From Tethya wilhelma (Eukaryota; Porifera; Demospongiae; Tethyida; Tethyidae), in the NCBI GenBank assembly GCA_964030475.1, contig CAXIPT010000001.1:11561823-11625822 (forward strand): a stretch of 64,000 nucleotides of DNA. The letters are read 5' to 3'. The notes beneath the pieces were generated by a model. It was given only the letters and a program-made list of their open reading frames with translations, made no database searches and was not told the origin of the DNA. A program made the position numbers and the translations under genes. Positions 48,509-59,486 of this stretch are shown here, piece after piece; the first letter of the stretch is position 1; the number at the start of each line of letters is the position of its first letter.

Positions 48509-49165
48509 TTAATGTAGATCAAGAGAATTCAGAGACGACTGTATTGTAGGAGGTTGTGAGACTAGGGGTAGTGATTCCTTGGAAGGTGATTGCGAAATAG
48601 CAGGAGGTAGAGGGGAACTATCATGTGAACAGGATGGCACAAAACACAAACCACTGAAACTAGATGGCTTGGCTTTCTCCATTGTATCCTTCAGTACTCC
48701 CAGCATCTCTGACATTCCTCTGATGGTAAGGCATACATCTACAACTCTATACCTCCAATTCCTGTTACCACTTCTTTCTCTTGAGTATGGCACTGATGTA
48801 ATCATGCTGTGATTGAGAAATTATACCGTTCATAATTCATATTTGTATGTATAGCAAATTCTAGTTTTTACTTACCCAGAGACCTGAAGTGACTGAAGTA
48901 GCAATGGTGAAAGCCACCTGGCTGCTTCAGCAGCAAGGTGGCCCAGTTTCAATCCATTAGTTAGCAGACACAACTCAATGCAGTTCTTATGAAGCTTATT
49001 ATCTGGCCTACGAATAAATTTCACTTCACTACCACACTCTGCTCCCACCTCAGTCAGATCATAGAACTTGACTCCCCTACATTGAGCAGTAAAACTAGCA
49101 AGAACAATCTCTTTACTGACAACCGCAATTTTCAGAACACACAGCGCGCTATAGAGCGGTTGCAC
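48509..49165 (-). CDS. HIRAN-domain protein
   Basis: Minus-strand gene in two exons: 49165-48876 and 48806-48509, joined by a 69-nt intron with donor GTAAGT and acceptor CTCAATCACAG, phase preserved; about 195 residues. Residues about 25-125 read as a HIRAN domain: RGVKFYDLTEVG, then EVKFIRRPDNKLHKNCIEL, then GLKLGHLAAEAARWLSPLLL, and a final strand NWRYRVVDVCLTI. These match the pattern G-x-x-x-Y, REP-x-NP-x-D-x-NAI, GH(L)..E-x-A-x-x-L-x-P known from HLTF/Rad5-like proteins and mobile-element proteins, where HIRAN binds 3' DNA ends or altered DNA. The tail is Ser/Pro-rich. It diverges from the large plus-strand gene, with 514 bp between ATGs containing a palindrome. It may be the accessory protein of that unit (inference). 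Confidence 0.7.
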
Positions 49166-49264
49166 GAATTTTAATAACTATTAATAAATAGCTATAATTA
49201 ATTCTATAAATTTATCATGGTGAGTTTAGTCCAGATTTCAAATTTCAGAGCTTGATTACCTATA

Positions 49265-49393
49265 GATTATTTTTTATAAAAATTCTCAAAGTTGGCACTT
49301 TAAGTATTGATGGCATTGACGTGTGGCAAATTTTGCCACACACCAATGCCCAATACAAAAAGACCAACTTTTAAAAATTCATATAAAATAATC
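49265..49393. promoter_or_regulatory. 129-bp imperfect palindrome between divergent genes
   Basis: The arms match from GATTATTTTTTATAAAAATT on the left to AATTCATATAAAATAATC on the right. The centre is perfect: GTGTGGCAAA, T, TTTGCCACAC (49321-49341). It sits between the HIRAN gene ATG and the ATG of the large gene, with TATAAAA-like words in each arm. It may be a shared promoter, a protein-binding palindrome, or an inserted fold-back repeat. Confidence 0.75.
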
Positions 49394-49679
49394 TACTTTG
49401 AGTTAAGCCTTCAAACTTGAAATATAGACTATCTAGAAGGTCCCAATTGTCTGGAATTTTTTGCAGCTCAATCCAAGCAAGTTTTAATGGGTGGGCATGG
49501 CTGATGACGTCACGTGCAGCCGCTCTATATGCTCTAATGAATTTTTGAGGTTAGTGACATCATTAAACTTACCACAAAGTGTAGTACATCATCAATTTTG
49601 ATGCAGAGCTGCAGAACTGCTCCATTTTCAACTAAACAGTGCCGTTTTAGACAAACCAACAGTACAGGTAACGCAAGAC

Positions 49680-51591
49680 TTGGTACACAATATCACCAAT
49701 CTTTTGAGTATAAAACAAGTAAAAGTTAGTGGATTAACATTAACTGAATATTGTCTCGCACAAGAACATTATTGCACCAGTAAGCATTACATACAGCCAT
49801 GCTCTCGTTGTATCCCACTAAGGGAAGTAGCACAAATAGTCATCAGAGAAGGGATTATTCCAATGTCTAAACTGTTTAGAAGAGTTTTTCCACATGTGAC
49901 CTACCATTCAGTACATTGCAGGCAGAAACTCTTACAATTACCACTTGCAGCAATTCGGTTAAGATTTTCTCAAGGTACACAAAGTGAAATATATATCATG
50001 GAGAAAGTTGATGGATTTAACTACATCGAATTTGCAAGATTCTTGACAACTCACCTCAGAAATCATTCAGATGACAATAAAATGTCGAAGGAAGATCTTC
50101 AACGTCTTCTGTTGCTAAGTCAATCAGACAGGGAGAGGCAGCTCATTCGTTATGCTGTTTTCAAATCCACAGGATTAACTGCTTCTTCTGCTCGCAGAAG
50201 GTATGGCTTTGAAAATCTCCCAGCACTTATAACAGAAGTAGAAAGTTGTATTGATGACACTTTGAGAATACGGCAAGAAATTGACACCCTTGCTTATCAT
50301 CAAGATCAAGCTCTCTTAAAGTGTTATGGATTGTGTGATGATGACAGTGGATTGTCTGGTAATGATAGTGACAACAGTGTTGAAGATTCATGTACAGAAT
50401 TTTCAGAACATGAAATAAGTAAACTGAAAGAACATTTTCCTGATCACGAGTCATTGCTGACAGTACTTCAAGAATCTAAATTTAATTGGTTTGACTTTGT
50501 TGACAAAGTGGAGGCTGTAGTTGGAGCTGATCAAGAGATGGACGCTCAGCTGGAAGAATTTAGAACTTGTATCCCAAACAAGTTTCAACTCAGCAGTCCT
50601 GAAGAGGAAGCATTGAAACTTTCTTGTGATGCATATTTGGCATCCAAAGGTGACATGTATGCTGATGAACGAATCATGAGAAGTGTTAATGGAGAAATCG
50701 TATCAGATACAGAATCTGATAACCCTGATGATTATGTCAGAATATCAAAAACTACTAGTGAAGATGGTAAGGCTTTAATACAGAAGAAAAGACAAGCTAT
50801 TCAAAATCGTGCCAGGCGTCATCGTGCCAAATTAATAGCTCAGCAGAGATTTTTGTCCCGAAGAATTAGCAAAAAGATCAGTCGGATATTAACTGAATGT
50901 CCAGATATTGGGAAAACTATGGAAAAATTCGTTGAGGACCATAGTGTTGGTGCAGATGCTTGGCGTAGGACAGGAGTCCTCACGTTTGATGGGAATGCTA
51001 ACTTAAAATCCAAAGTTACTTATCGAAAAATCCAGCAACACTTACAAAGTGTGTACAATAGATCTTTTTCTTATGGTTCTGTAATTGAGCTCTGTGTGGC
51101 CAGAAACAAAAGGAAGAAGAGTGCTCAGAGGTACAAAGGTGTTGCCCAAATTACTACACGCCGTGCACGAAAAGGCTTCTCCTTGAGATATAACCCTGAC
51201 AAACATTGGAGTCAGGCATTATACAAAGGACTCAACAAACTTCAGTATGAGGATGGAAGAAATATATTGAATCTTAATAGAGATGACGCCACCGGCTTCC
51301 GTCTTGATACTTTAACCACTTGCAAACAATTTTCAACACCAGCTGTGCAGGGTAGAGACAACCTTACCACAAGGACAGACTATGTCAATAAATATAATTC
51401 CACATTACAAACTACATCTTACTATTTCTCATCAACTGAGACTACACAAGAGGTGTGTGTAGGGATAGTGAAAGCAGTACCACTTCACAACAAAAACCCT
51501 ACACAGCATGTTTGTGATCTTTGGATGTTATCATCACTTCCGGAATTACAAGCTGTTTTCTTCAACCTATCAATCCTACAAGGTAATGGTT

Positions 51592-51637
<46 letters not shown>

Positions 51638-53242
51638 TGTGTTATTAATGTATCAAACTTCCTTGTTTCTTCAGACTCACCTGTTAGACCCTCGTCAGCG
51701 TCTACTGCTGGACACTCGTCACAGTCTACTGCTGGACCCTCGTCAGTGTCTACTGCTGGACCCTCGTCAGTGTCTACTACTGGACCCTCGTCGCAGTCTA
51801 CTGCTGGACCCTCGTCAGTGTCTACTGCTGGACCCTCGTCGCAGTCTACTGCTGGACCCTCGTCAGTGTCTACTGCTGGACCCTCGTCAGTGTCTACTAC
51901 AGGACCCTTGTCACAGTCTACTGCTGGACCCTCGTCAGTGTCTACTGCTGGACCCTCGTCAGTGTCTACTACAGGACCCTTGTCACAGTCACCCTCGTCA
52001 GTGTCACTTGCTGATCCATCATCAACATCATTTCCACTGTCTCCAAAGGACATTGATTGTATCCGAGTAGATGGAGCATCTGATGAGGGTCCTTCACATG
52101 AGGAAGTCCAGTTTTGGTGGACGGAATGGCATATGCTGCACAAGAAACTAGTAACAATTGTTACTACACGTGCCAGTGGATCATCCTACCTAAACAAGGT
52201 GGAACTAATGAATGGTTGCATCGCTTTGGGTCATGCCAACACCTTTATTCCTTCTACTCTAGGGGGGTCATGTATTGACAAAGAAACTGGAACTGTCAAC
52301 CAAGAAAAGTTGAAGAATAATCTTGAACTAGCAATAACTGCTTATATTAGTCGTGTAGATGGGTGTAAATGTGGAAACACAAATGTCAAGCTGTATCAAG
52401 GGGATAGGTTGAATGAACGGCATAGCAAACGAGTCCTTCTGAATATTTTTCTCAAAGGATCACAAGCTTCAAAGGAAGCACTAAAACGAGATCATCCTGA
52501 ACAGTATTTTTACTTTCAGAAAGTCTGGGATTTACGTCATCGACATATGGTCCAAGGCCTACCAAGTCAATACATATTCTTTCTAAAATGTTGCTTCCAG
52601 ACTGGCTGTACACATGCCAGATGTCAGTCTAAACTACACCCACTTCCATGCTGGTATATTGGTGGACCTCCAATTACACATCTCTACCTCCCAACTCGTG
52701 ATCCTGATAGGCCATGGGGTAGTGCATCCTGTACATCTTGTACTGAGGGTGCTTGTGGAGGACACTACAGCATTAAGCTTGTGGACACTTCTTGTAAGAA
52801 ATCTCTAGAGTGTGTGATGCAACCCCCCTCAATCACCATCAAGAAAAGGTTCATGGACCTTAAAGGGAGTCCTGTAACTGAAGAGATTGTAGAGTCTATT
52901 GCAAGAGATGTACTTTTGACCACCAGAGAAGTTAATATTTGGATAGAGCACCTTACTACTGTATTAGAGAATCGTAAAAGAGGTGCTGCAAAATCTGCTG
53001 CAACAAGAAGAGCAAGAAGAGAAAAGCAGCAAAAACCTACTAAAGCTACAAGTAGAGTCACACACCAGAACACCATTGTTGATGGGTATTTTTGTGGACA
53101 CTGTGGTGTACCATATGAAAATTCAACAGCCCAATTTTGGGTTGGATGTGACTGTTGTGATCAGTGGTATTGTGGTCCATGTGAAGATTTAATTGAAGAA
53201 CCAAAATCTAATTTTTACTTCTGCAAGAAATGTTTACAATAA
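49680..53242 (+). CDS. 1,156-residue protein with DDE-like triad and C-terminal PHD finger
   Basis: Two exons: 49680-51582 and 51675-53242. The 92-nt intron (GTAATGG...TTTCTTCAG) splits a codon cleanly, and the joined frame is open throughout. In order: an N-terminal part with Cys pairs (HYIQPCSRC); acidic linker about 220-260; basic helix about 375-405 (KKRQAIQNRARRHRAK); core blocks YNRSFSYGSVIELCVARNKR, GFSLRYNPDKHWSQALYKGL and LNRDDATGFRLDTLT (Asp 535/536); STAGPSS repeats; IRVDGASDEGPSHEEVQFWW (Asp 767/771) and SSYLNKVELMNGC (Glu 811); a Cys-rich region; and a PHD-like finger from about 1108 (CGHC, CDCC, WYCGPC, CKKC). The spacing of D771 and E811 fits a DDE RNase-H-fold transposase (inference). 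I recall relatives in corals and sponges, usually unnamed. The ATG is the first in frame; an earlier leader is possible. Confidence 0.8.
51583..51674 (+). other. intron with (CA)n microsatellite
   Basis: 92-nt intron: donor AAG/GTAATGG, 18-19 CA units (about 51597-51634), pyrimidine-rich CTTCCTTGTTTCTTCAG acceptor. Reading through it also gives an open frame, but that replaces the Ser-rich repeat with an unlikely LLLDPRQC repeat, so splicing is preferred. Confidence 0.85.
51690..51990 (+). repeat. 24-bp coding minisatellite (STAGPSSV)
   Basis: About 12 units of TCTACTGCTGGACCCTCGTC plus AGTG or GCAG, each 24 bp and so 8 residues (STAGPSSV/Q, STTGPLSQ). Copy number can change without breaking the frame. 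The opposite strand is also open (DTDEGPAV repeats), which I take as a shadow. Confidence 0.92.
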
Positions 53243-53734
53243 TAATGATTTTGTTAATAACAATAGCCAGTTGTATAATGTTTTCAAAAATTTTTATCAT
53301 GTGTGTCTTGTAAAATTGTATCATAATTATGATCTTTTTTGGAGCCTCAGATGTGCAGACATGATTGTATAGGAGTATTGGAATCTCTGCAAGCAAAAAA
53401 AAACAAAAAACATCATTTTACAATGCTACACAACATACAAGCATGTTAAATGCGGTTTCCCTATGTTTAAGGTGGGGCAGGTTGGGGGGGTTTGGTGGAA
53501 TTTGATGGACAATCTTGCCCCGATGGGAGGGGGATTTGACAAGGGACTGTATTCAAATCCCCCCCCTATCCCCTACTACCCCGCACAGGGGATAGTGGGG
53601 CTTGTCATTGATAGGCGCATAACTGGATCAAATAATTTGGCCCCAAAAGTGGTACAAGGTGCTACAGAGGTTTACAACAAGGTTGGGTAACTTTGGTGGT
53701 TAAACGATGACTACAAATTTTAACGCACTCACTT
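53243..53734. other. 3' flank and G-rich tract
   Basis: After the stop the DNA is AT-rich to about 53460. Then 53468-53600 is strikingly G/C-run rich (GGTGGGGCAGGTTGGGGGGG, then CCCCCCCCTATCCCC), with G-quadruplex potential on both strands. No supported gene. Confidence 0.5.
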
Positions 53735-54440
53735 TCAGATTCAAGGATGACATCTATAAGAAGAAACTCCTACACCAGTAGTGGGATGCCAAAGAAAGAA
53801 CGAGGCCAGCTTCCACAGAACTGCTTCAGAGCTCTCAATTGACTGAAAAAAAAGAGGGAACGAGAAGTTGCTTAAGGCTAATAAATGTGGAGCTAAAAAG
53901 AAGTGCAGGAGACTCAAACATGGGGGAAAAAACCCTATCTGCTGAACTAGAGTTTAAGGTGCTACAATTCTTGGAAGAAGAGAGGAGTGAAGGAAGAGTG
54001 GTGACAAATGACCAGCTGAGAACCAAAGCCCTACAGATTTCTGGTGGCATGGGGATTAAAGGCTTCAAAGCTGGCTATGGGTGGCTCTGGAGATGGAAGA
54101 GATGCCATAGTGTAGGAATGAGAGCAGGTACAAACAGTACCCAGAAAGTCCCTGCTAACTAATTCATGGCATTAGAAAGGGCATCTGTAGATTAACCCAG
54201 CTGAACCTGAACCAGACAATGTGCAGGTTTGATATACCTTATTTCTGTATGAACAACTGCAAAGGAGAGAAAGCAATAAAAATCAAGACCACACAGCCTG
54301 AAAAGAAGGGCTTCACTGTGGCACTTGCTTCAACTGCCACTGGTGAAAACTCCAAGCAGGTATTGTATTCAAGGAGAGAGGTGGATCACTAGGTAAGGAG
54401 TAAATGCTCTATACCATCTAATGTAAAGGTGAGAGCTACC
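53735..54440 (+). pseudogene. pogo/Tigger-like transposase N-terminal relic
   Basis: Contains a CENP-B-type HTH: LEFKVLQFLEEERSEGRVV, LRTKALQISGGMGIKGFKAG and YGWLWRWKRCHSV (about 53945-54110). Beyond several stops come NQTMCRFDIPYFCMNN and KTTQPEKKGFTVALASTATG (about 54215-54345), the start of the DDE core. It ends where a Gypsy relic starts. A different lineage from the pogo copy at 18.6-20.8 kb. Confidence 0.7.
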
Positions 54441-54449
54441 TTAAAAAGT

Positions 54450-57400
54450 TATTCAACTCCAGAAATCAGAAATCCCATAGAGCAATATCTCACAGGCTGG
54501 TCAAATCATGTGACTATGGGACAATGAAAGATGAAATGCTATTTTATCGTATCGCCGTAGGCATCAAAGATGCAGGTTTATCCCAACACATGTGGATGGA
54601 CCCAATGCTCACCCTTGAGAAAGCAAAGACACGGGTCAGGCAGAAGGAGGCCGTGATTGAACAACGTCAAGAGCTAAGAGGTTAGTGCAGCAGGCAGATG
54701 CCATTCGTGATCAACCAAGTCCCCCAGCACACTCACTACATTGGAAAGAAATGCCTAAGACAACAGCAATACTTCAAAGGAGACGCTAGTGAGAAACCAC
54801 AGTGTAGTAAATGCGGCAGATATATGCACAGCAAAGGCAAAAAGTGTCCAGTAAAGGAAGCCACCTGTCATAGGTGCTTTTCAAAGACAGTTGACAACGT
54901 CAGGAAGGAGTCAAGCTTGGATACAGCCTTTCTATTCTTGGTAAAAAGAAGAGAACTTTCATGGAACACTACGGTGAGAGTAACCTTTCAAGTTAGACAC
55001 CTGATTGGAGATTATACTCCGTGGAAACTTAGTAGAAGCTGAGTGATGTCGCCTACAGGAGCAATCAAAGGTCTTGTATGGCGTTACCTGACAAGCGCTA
55101 AAGATGGTTGGACAATTCACTGCATTGTTACAACACTGAAGAATTATCTCCAGGTAGACCGTGCTCTACAAACCAATTTGTTTCTCTTCAACTCATTTAT
55201 AGAACCGAAGGCATCAACACAACAATGTAGGTGAAGAAACAATTTACCAGGTCTAGGGAAGATTGGAAACAAGTATACCATCAAGTTGAAAGATGGAGCC
55301 ATACCACATGCTATTTACACTCCCAGGGCAGTGCCTATACCACTAAGGGACAAAGTAAAAATGGAACTAGAGCAAATGGAGGCAATGGGGGTAATTTCAC
55401 CTGTTGAACAGCTTAAACGTTCTGGTGACGTCTGGACCTAAGAGAGGTACAATATCAAAGGTAGATATCTTATCACAGTTTTATGCAAACTAGATGCAAA
55501 CAGCAGCTTTTAACAGATTTCCCTGGCAGAAGAGTCACGACTACTCACTACCTTTGTTATGCCCATTGGGTGATTTTGCTTCAATCCATTACTATTTGGA
55601 ATTTCCAGTGTCCTTGAGGTCTTTCAAAGGCATATGAACAAGATCTTGAAGGGACTGGAAGAAGTTGTCTGTTTGATTGACGTTGTGTTAGTATTTGGAA
55701 AAGATTAATCGGAGCGTGACACAAGACTGATTGCAGTCCTAGAGGATGCTGGTGCTACATTGAACCCACAGAAGTGCAAAATACAAGTGAAATTCCTTGG
55801 ACATGTAGTAGACCAGATTGGGATTAGGGCAGCAAGACAAATTGCCATTATACAGATGGAGGCCATACCACCAGTGTTATGCCATTTCCTTTGGATGGTG
55901 AATAAGCTTGGGAATTTTTACCCAAACATTCTCAACCCTTGAGAGAGCTGTTGAGCTCCAAACAAGCTTGTACATGGGAAGACTAGGCAAGCTTTCACAA
56001 AGATTAAGAATAAGCTATCACAACCAACCATACATAGTGTATATGATCCAATTGAATCGACAAAAGTGTCTGCAGATGCTTCTTCCCACGGGTTAGTAGC
56101 GGTGTGCTCCTCCAACAGAAAGAGGAACAGTGAAAAATGGTGATTTATCCATGATGGATACGGAAAAACGGTATGCTCAGATTGAAAAGGAGGCATTTGG
56201 GCATATGAACTATTTTCTTATTATATGTCATTTCCAGACCATAAGCCCTTAGTTCCACTTTTGGATTCTAAATATCTGGACCGTTTGGATGATTACTGTA
56301 TCCTGGAAAGTTTCTCTATACAGCAGAGACACTATTGAGAGCACCAATTGCAGATGCAGTGGAGTTACTGAAACTCCAAGAGGAAGTCGAGACGTTTATC
56401 CACATGGTTAGAGAGAACCTGCCAGCAAATTCAAGTAAACTTGAGACATTTGTGAGAGCACAAGCAGAGAATACTCTTTGTACCAAAGTGAAAGAATACT
56501 GTGTGACAATGTGGCCAAAGAAACACTGAATCAACACTAAGCTTATACAGTACTGGAAGGTATGCAGCTCATTGAGCATCCATGATGGATTGCTACTGTT
56601 TGGTTCACGTATGGTGGTTCCTGAGAGCCTGAAAGGAGAAGTTATCCAGAGGATCCACGTAAAGCACATTTTCGATGATCTGTTTGGTGGTCAGGAGATG
56701 TAGAGGATGCAGTACGGTAGTGTTAGACATATGCTAAATCACTAAAACCTAGGAAAGAACCTCTTATCACTACCCCTCTACCAGACTACCCATGGCAAGT
56801 AATCAGTACAGACCTGTTTGAGTTCAAAGGTCATCAATACCTTCTAGTCATCGACTACTTATCCTGAGAGAGTTCTACAACCTCAGAGGATATACTAAAG
56901 TCTTTTTTGGCAGCAATGGCATTCCAGAGGTCATTCACAGTGATAATGGACCACATTACTCCTCCCACTCATTCTCAGAATTTGTGACTTTATTTGGGAT
57001 TCAATACCTGACCAGCAGTCCAAGATACTCCTAGAGTAATGGGCAGGCAGAACGCACAGTGAAGACAGTCAAACAATTGTTAACTCAAGAAGATTTAGTA
57101 CTGTGTAATCTTGGTGTAATATAAACCCATCTGAGCTTCTTATCGGAAGGCATTTGAGAACTCGTGTTCCACAGATCAGAGATCAGTTAATCCCCGAGTG
57201 GAAATACCTTCAACAGAAGGCTAGTTTCAAGAAGTAAAAGAGGAACTTTAACAAGCACCATCGTACTCTTGATTCTGAGACTATCCCTACTCAGACAAAA
57301 GTTGGGTCAGTTCAGGAAGAAAGAAGATTGAGGGAACTGTGTCATCGCCAGCCGACACTCCATGATCGTACTTGGAGATTAGGAGGAATCAAACCCATCT

Positions 57401-57515
57401 TAACATTGTACCCTCCCAACCGAACATGACAGAGTGTAACTGAGAAGAACTAAGAAGGATTGTCACTAGGTCCCAGAGATAAAGCCCCCAGACAGACTTT
57501 GTTAAAAGGGGAGAT
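54450..57515 (+). pseudogene. Gypsy retrotransposon gag-pol relic
   Basis: In order: gag end LFYRIAVGIKDAGLSQHMWM and LTLEKAKTRVRQKEAVIEQR (54540-54675); CCHC-type knuckles CSKCGRYMHSKGKKC and CHRC (about 54802-54880); RT with NKYTIKLKDGAIPHAIYTPR (about 55270-55325), MPIG..FCFNPLLFGISS (about 55560-55605), EEVVCLIDVVLVFGKD and LNPQKCKIQVKFLGHVV (55660-55815); RNase H remnants; and integrase core WQVISTDLFEFKGHQYLLVI (about 56790-56850) with GNGQAERT-like remnants near 57040. Protease is not recognisable. Dozens of stops. It ends with the purine run AAAAGGGGAGA before an LTR-like TGTGG. Confidence 0.8.
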
Positions 57516-57645
57516 GTGGCATATGTTATCTTATCGTAAATGAAACTATGACTAAATAGTATGCAGTGTGCTTAAATGAGGTTTTATTAGCTATTATCTA
57601 AAGAACGCTACAGTTGGTGCTAATTTGTTCCAGTTAAATAACACC
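57516..57645 (+). repeat. partial LTR after the Gypsy relic
   Basis: Starts TGTGGCATATG right after the polypurine tract and is cut about 130 bp later, where a different integrase fragment starts. The end is approximate. Confidence 0.45.
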
Positions 57646-58275
57646 ACCTATCTGGTTGTAGTAGATTACTTCTCGAGGTTTCCAGAGATTTAGAAGCTCA
57701 CTGCTAATGGAGAGATTACTGCTGTGAAAGTGATATTCGCTGGTCATGGAATATGTGCCAAATTCACGAGTAACAATGAACCTCAATTTGCCTGTCAAGA
57801 AATGAGAGATTTTGCACAGAAACATTGCCTCAAATCTCACAACCAGTAGTCCACACTATCCTCAATTGAATGGGCAAGCAGAGTGGACAGCAAAAACTGT
57901 TAAGAAACTCATCTCTGTTTCACAAGACCCATACCTGGCTATGTTGAGCTACAGAGCAACACTGTTGCCCTGGTGTGGATTGACAGCACAGTTGCGGATG
58001 ATACTTGCCACATAGTGCTTTGTTCCAGACTGGTCTTATCTTCAAGGGTTGAAAGAGAAAGACAAACAATACAACTTGAAGCAAAAGGAACAGTATGATC
58101 AACGACACAGAGCAAGGTCGGCAGGCACACTCCCAGAAGGTGCACTGGTATGGGTGGATGGTGACTCTCCAGGTGTAGATACCCACCAATTACAATCTCC
58201 AAGATCATACAAAGTGCAGACACTTACTGGTCATCTGCAAAGAAACAGGAGACACTTACATGAGGCTGAGAGATG
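57646..58275 (+). pseudogene. second Gypsy integrase fragment
   Basis: YLVVVDYFSRFPEI (57652 on), KVIFAGHGICAKFTSNNEPQ (about 57728-57788), frameshifted SPHYPQLNGQAEWTAKTVKK (about 57848-57905) and a C-terminal QRHRARSAGTLPEGALVWVD followed by SPRSYKVQTLTGHLQRNRRH (58100-58255). This is a different Gypsy lineage from the relic on its left. GNGQAER appears as LNGQAEW. After it, TTGGGGAAA then TGTACTGTG near 58420 could be another LTR start. Confidence 0.8.
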
Positions 58276-58599
58276 AAAAGATTGATGATTCATCTAAGAC
58301 AAATGAAACAGTCAAATCATGATCAACAGCCTCAGAGAGCTAGAGTTATCCAGACTCAATCACAAACTGGAACGTTTGTCCAACCCCCTGATCGTTTGTC
58401 AAATACTATGTCTTTGGGGAAATGTACTGTGTATGTGGATGTACTGGTATAATAATGTACATTTTATTATTATTATAGTATATGACATCATGTCCTATTA
58501 TGGTTTATCATTATTATTATGTATGCGCACTTTGGTCAACTTTTAATCCTTGTGATTGTAATATAGTTCAGTTCAATGACAAGTCAAATTCTAAGTCAG
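58276..58599. other. no gene seen
   Basis: TTATTATTA runs around 58465-58520 and a possible LTR start near 58423. No coding frame. Confidence 0.35.
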
Positions 58600-59486
58600 T
58601 GAATGTTACACATCACATCTGTGAATGAAATTGAAGGAATTGTAGCAAAATTTACTTGGTAATGATGAGTGCACGTAACTGAGCACCATTACCACCACAG
58701 TTCTTCATGGCCCAGTAGAGGTGTGTCTTGGTGCTCTTGCCTGCATGATATCCAAACATATTTGTGAAACATACAAAATGTCATGTCCTGGTATAGACAA
58801 AAATTTTACACTTAGAACCATTTGGTTACTTCCCACTTCTTGGTATCTTGGAACCAGTTTGCCTAATTCAGTTTTCTGTCTTTCAGATTGTTTAGAAATA
58901 GCAATATCTCAATTCCCTAATTTTTTTTTGATGTTTCTATAAAGTGAGTATATCTTCTCACGTAACACTTGCAATCCTACATCAGAGTCCTTAAGTGATT
59001 CATTTTCTAACTTCAATTCAACAATCTCCCAACAAAGGTGATCATTAACACTTTCAAGAGTACTCAGTGTCAGAAGTGGAATAGGAATTATCAACTTTCC
59101 CTCTGGCAACAAAAATTTGAGGAAATTGATACTCTTCATTTAGAAACTGTAATAGCTTCGTGTCTAGCTAAACTAGTTGGTAATTTCTTAATTTTTGTTT
59201 TTTGAGCCGAATACGTTTCACACTCTAAGTTATAGCTTTGACGGTCGGAGGTTGGTTAGATGGCCACTTATCATCAAGAAAACACAATAACCATCTTGTT
59301 AGTGTTGCAAAAGTACACTTGGAATGTCTATACATAAAACATAATAGACCATTTCATCTGAAACAGTTGGCTTAGTCCACTCTCTGATATCAATGTAGCA
59401 TGCTTCAATTCATCAGTATAGGCCCATAGGATGATATGGTATCAACTTTTGTAATGAGCCTCCAATTGTTGTAGCCATATTTCTAG
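58600..59486 (-). pseudogene. third, diverged copy of the coiled-coil family gene
   Basis: Minus strand from ATG at about 59486: MATTIGGSLQKLIPYHPMGL, then frameshifted LTRWLLCFLDDKWPSNQPPT followed by VKAIT, then LLQFLNEEYQFPQIFVARGK. These align with copy 1/2 blocks LKEWLVILFGAKWPSENPP and LISSFLDDEYSLPKVFVQHG at the same spacing. The coiled-coil part survives as an open frame (59139-58909: ELKLENESLKD). Stops and frameshifts are frequent, so it is dead or poorly assembled. Its start lies inside the left arm of the inverted repeat. Confidence 0.6.

Noticed and set aside
51562..52143. Minus-strand protein with DTDEGPAV repeats
   Set aside because: Shadow of the STAGPSSV coding minisatellite; the plus strand has the splice sites and conserved domains.
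46141..53242. A Polinton/Maverick-like giant element spanning the transposase relic and the divergent genes
   Set aside because: No polymerase B, packaging ATPase, capsid or long terminal inverted repeats are seen; the IS630-like relic looks like a separate insertion.
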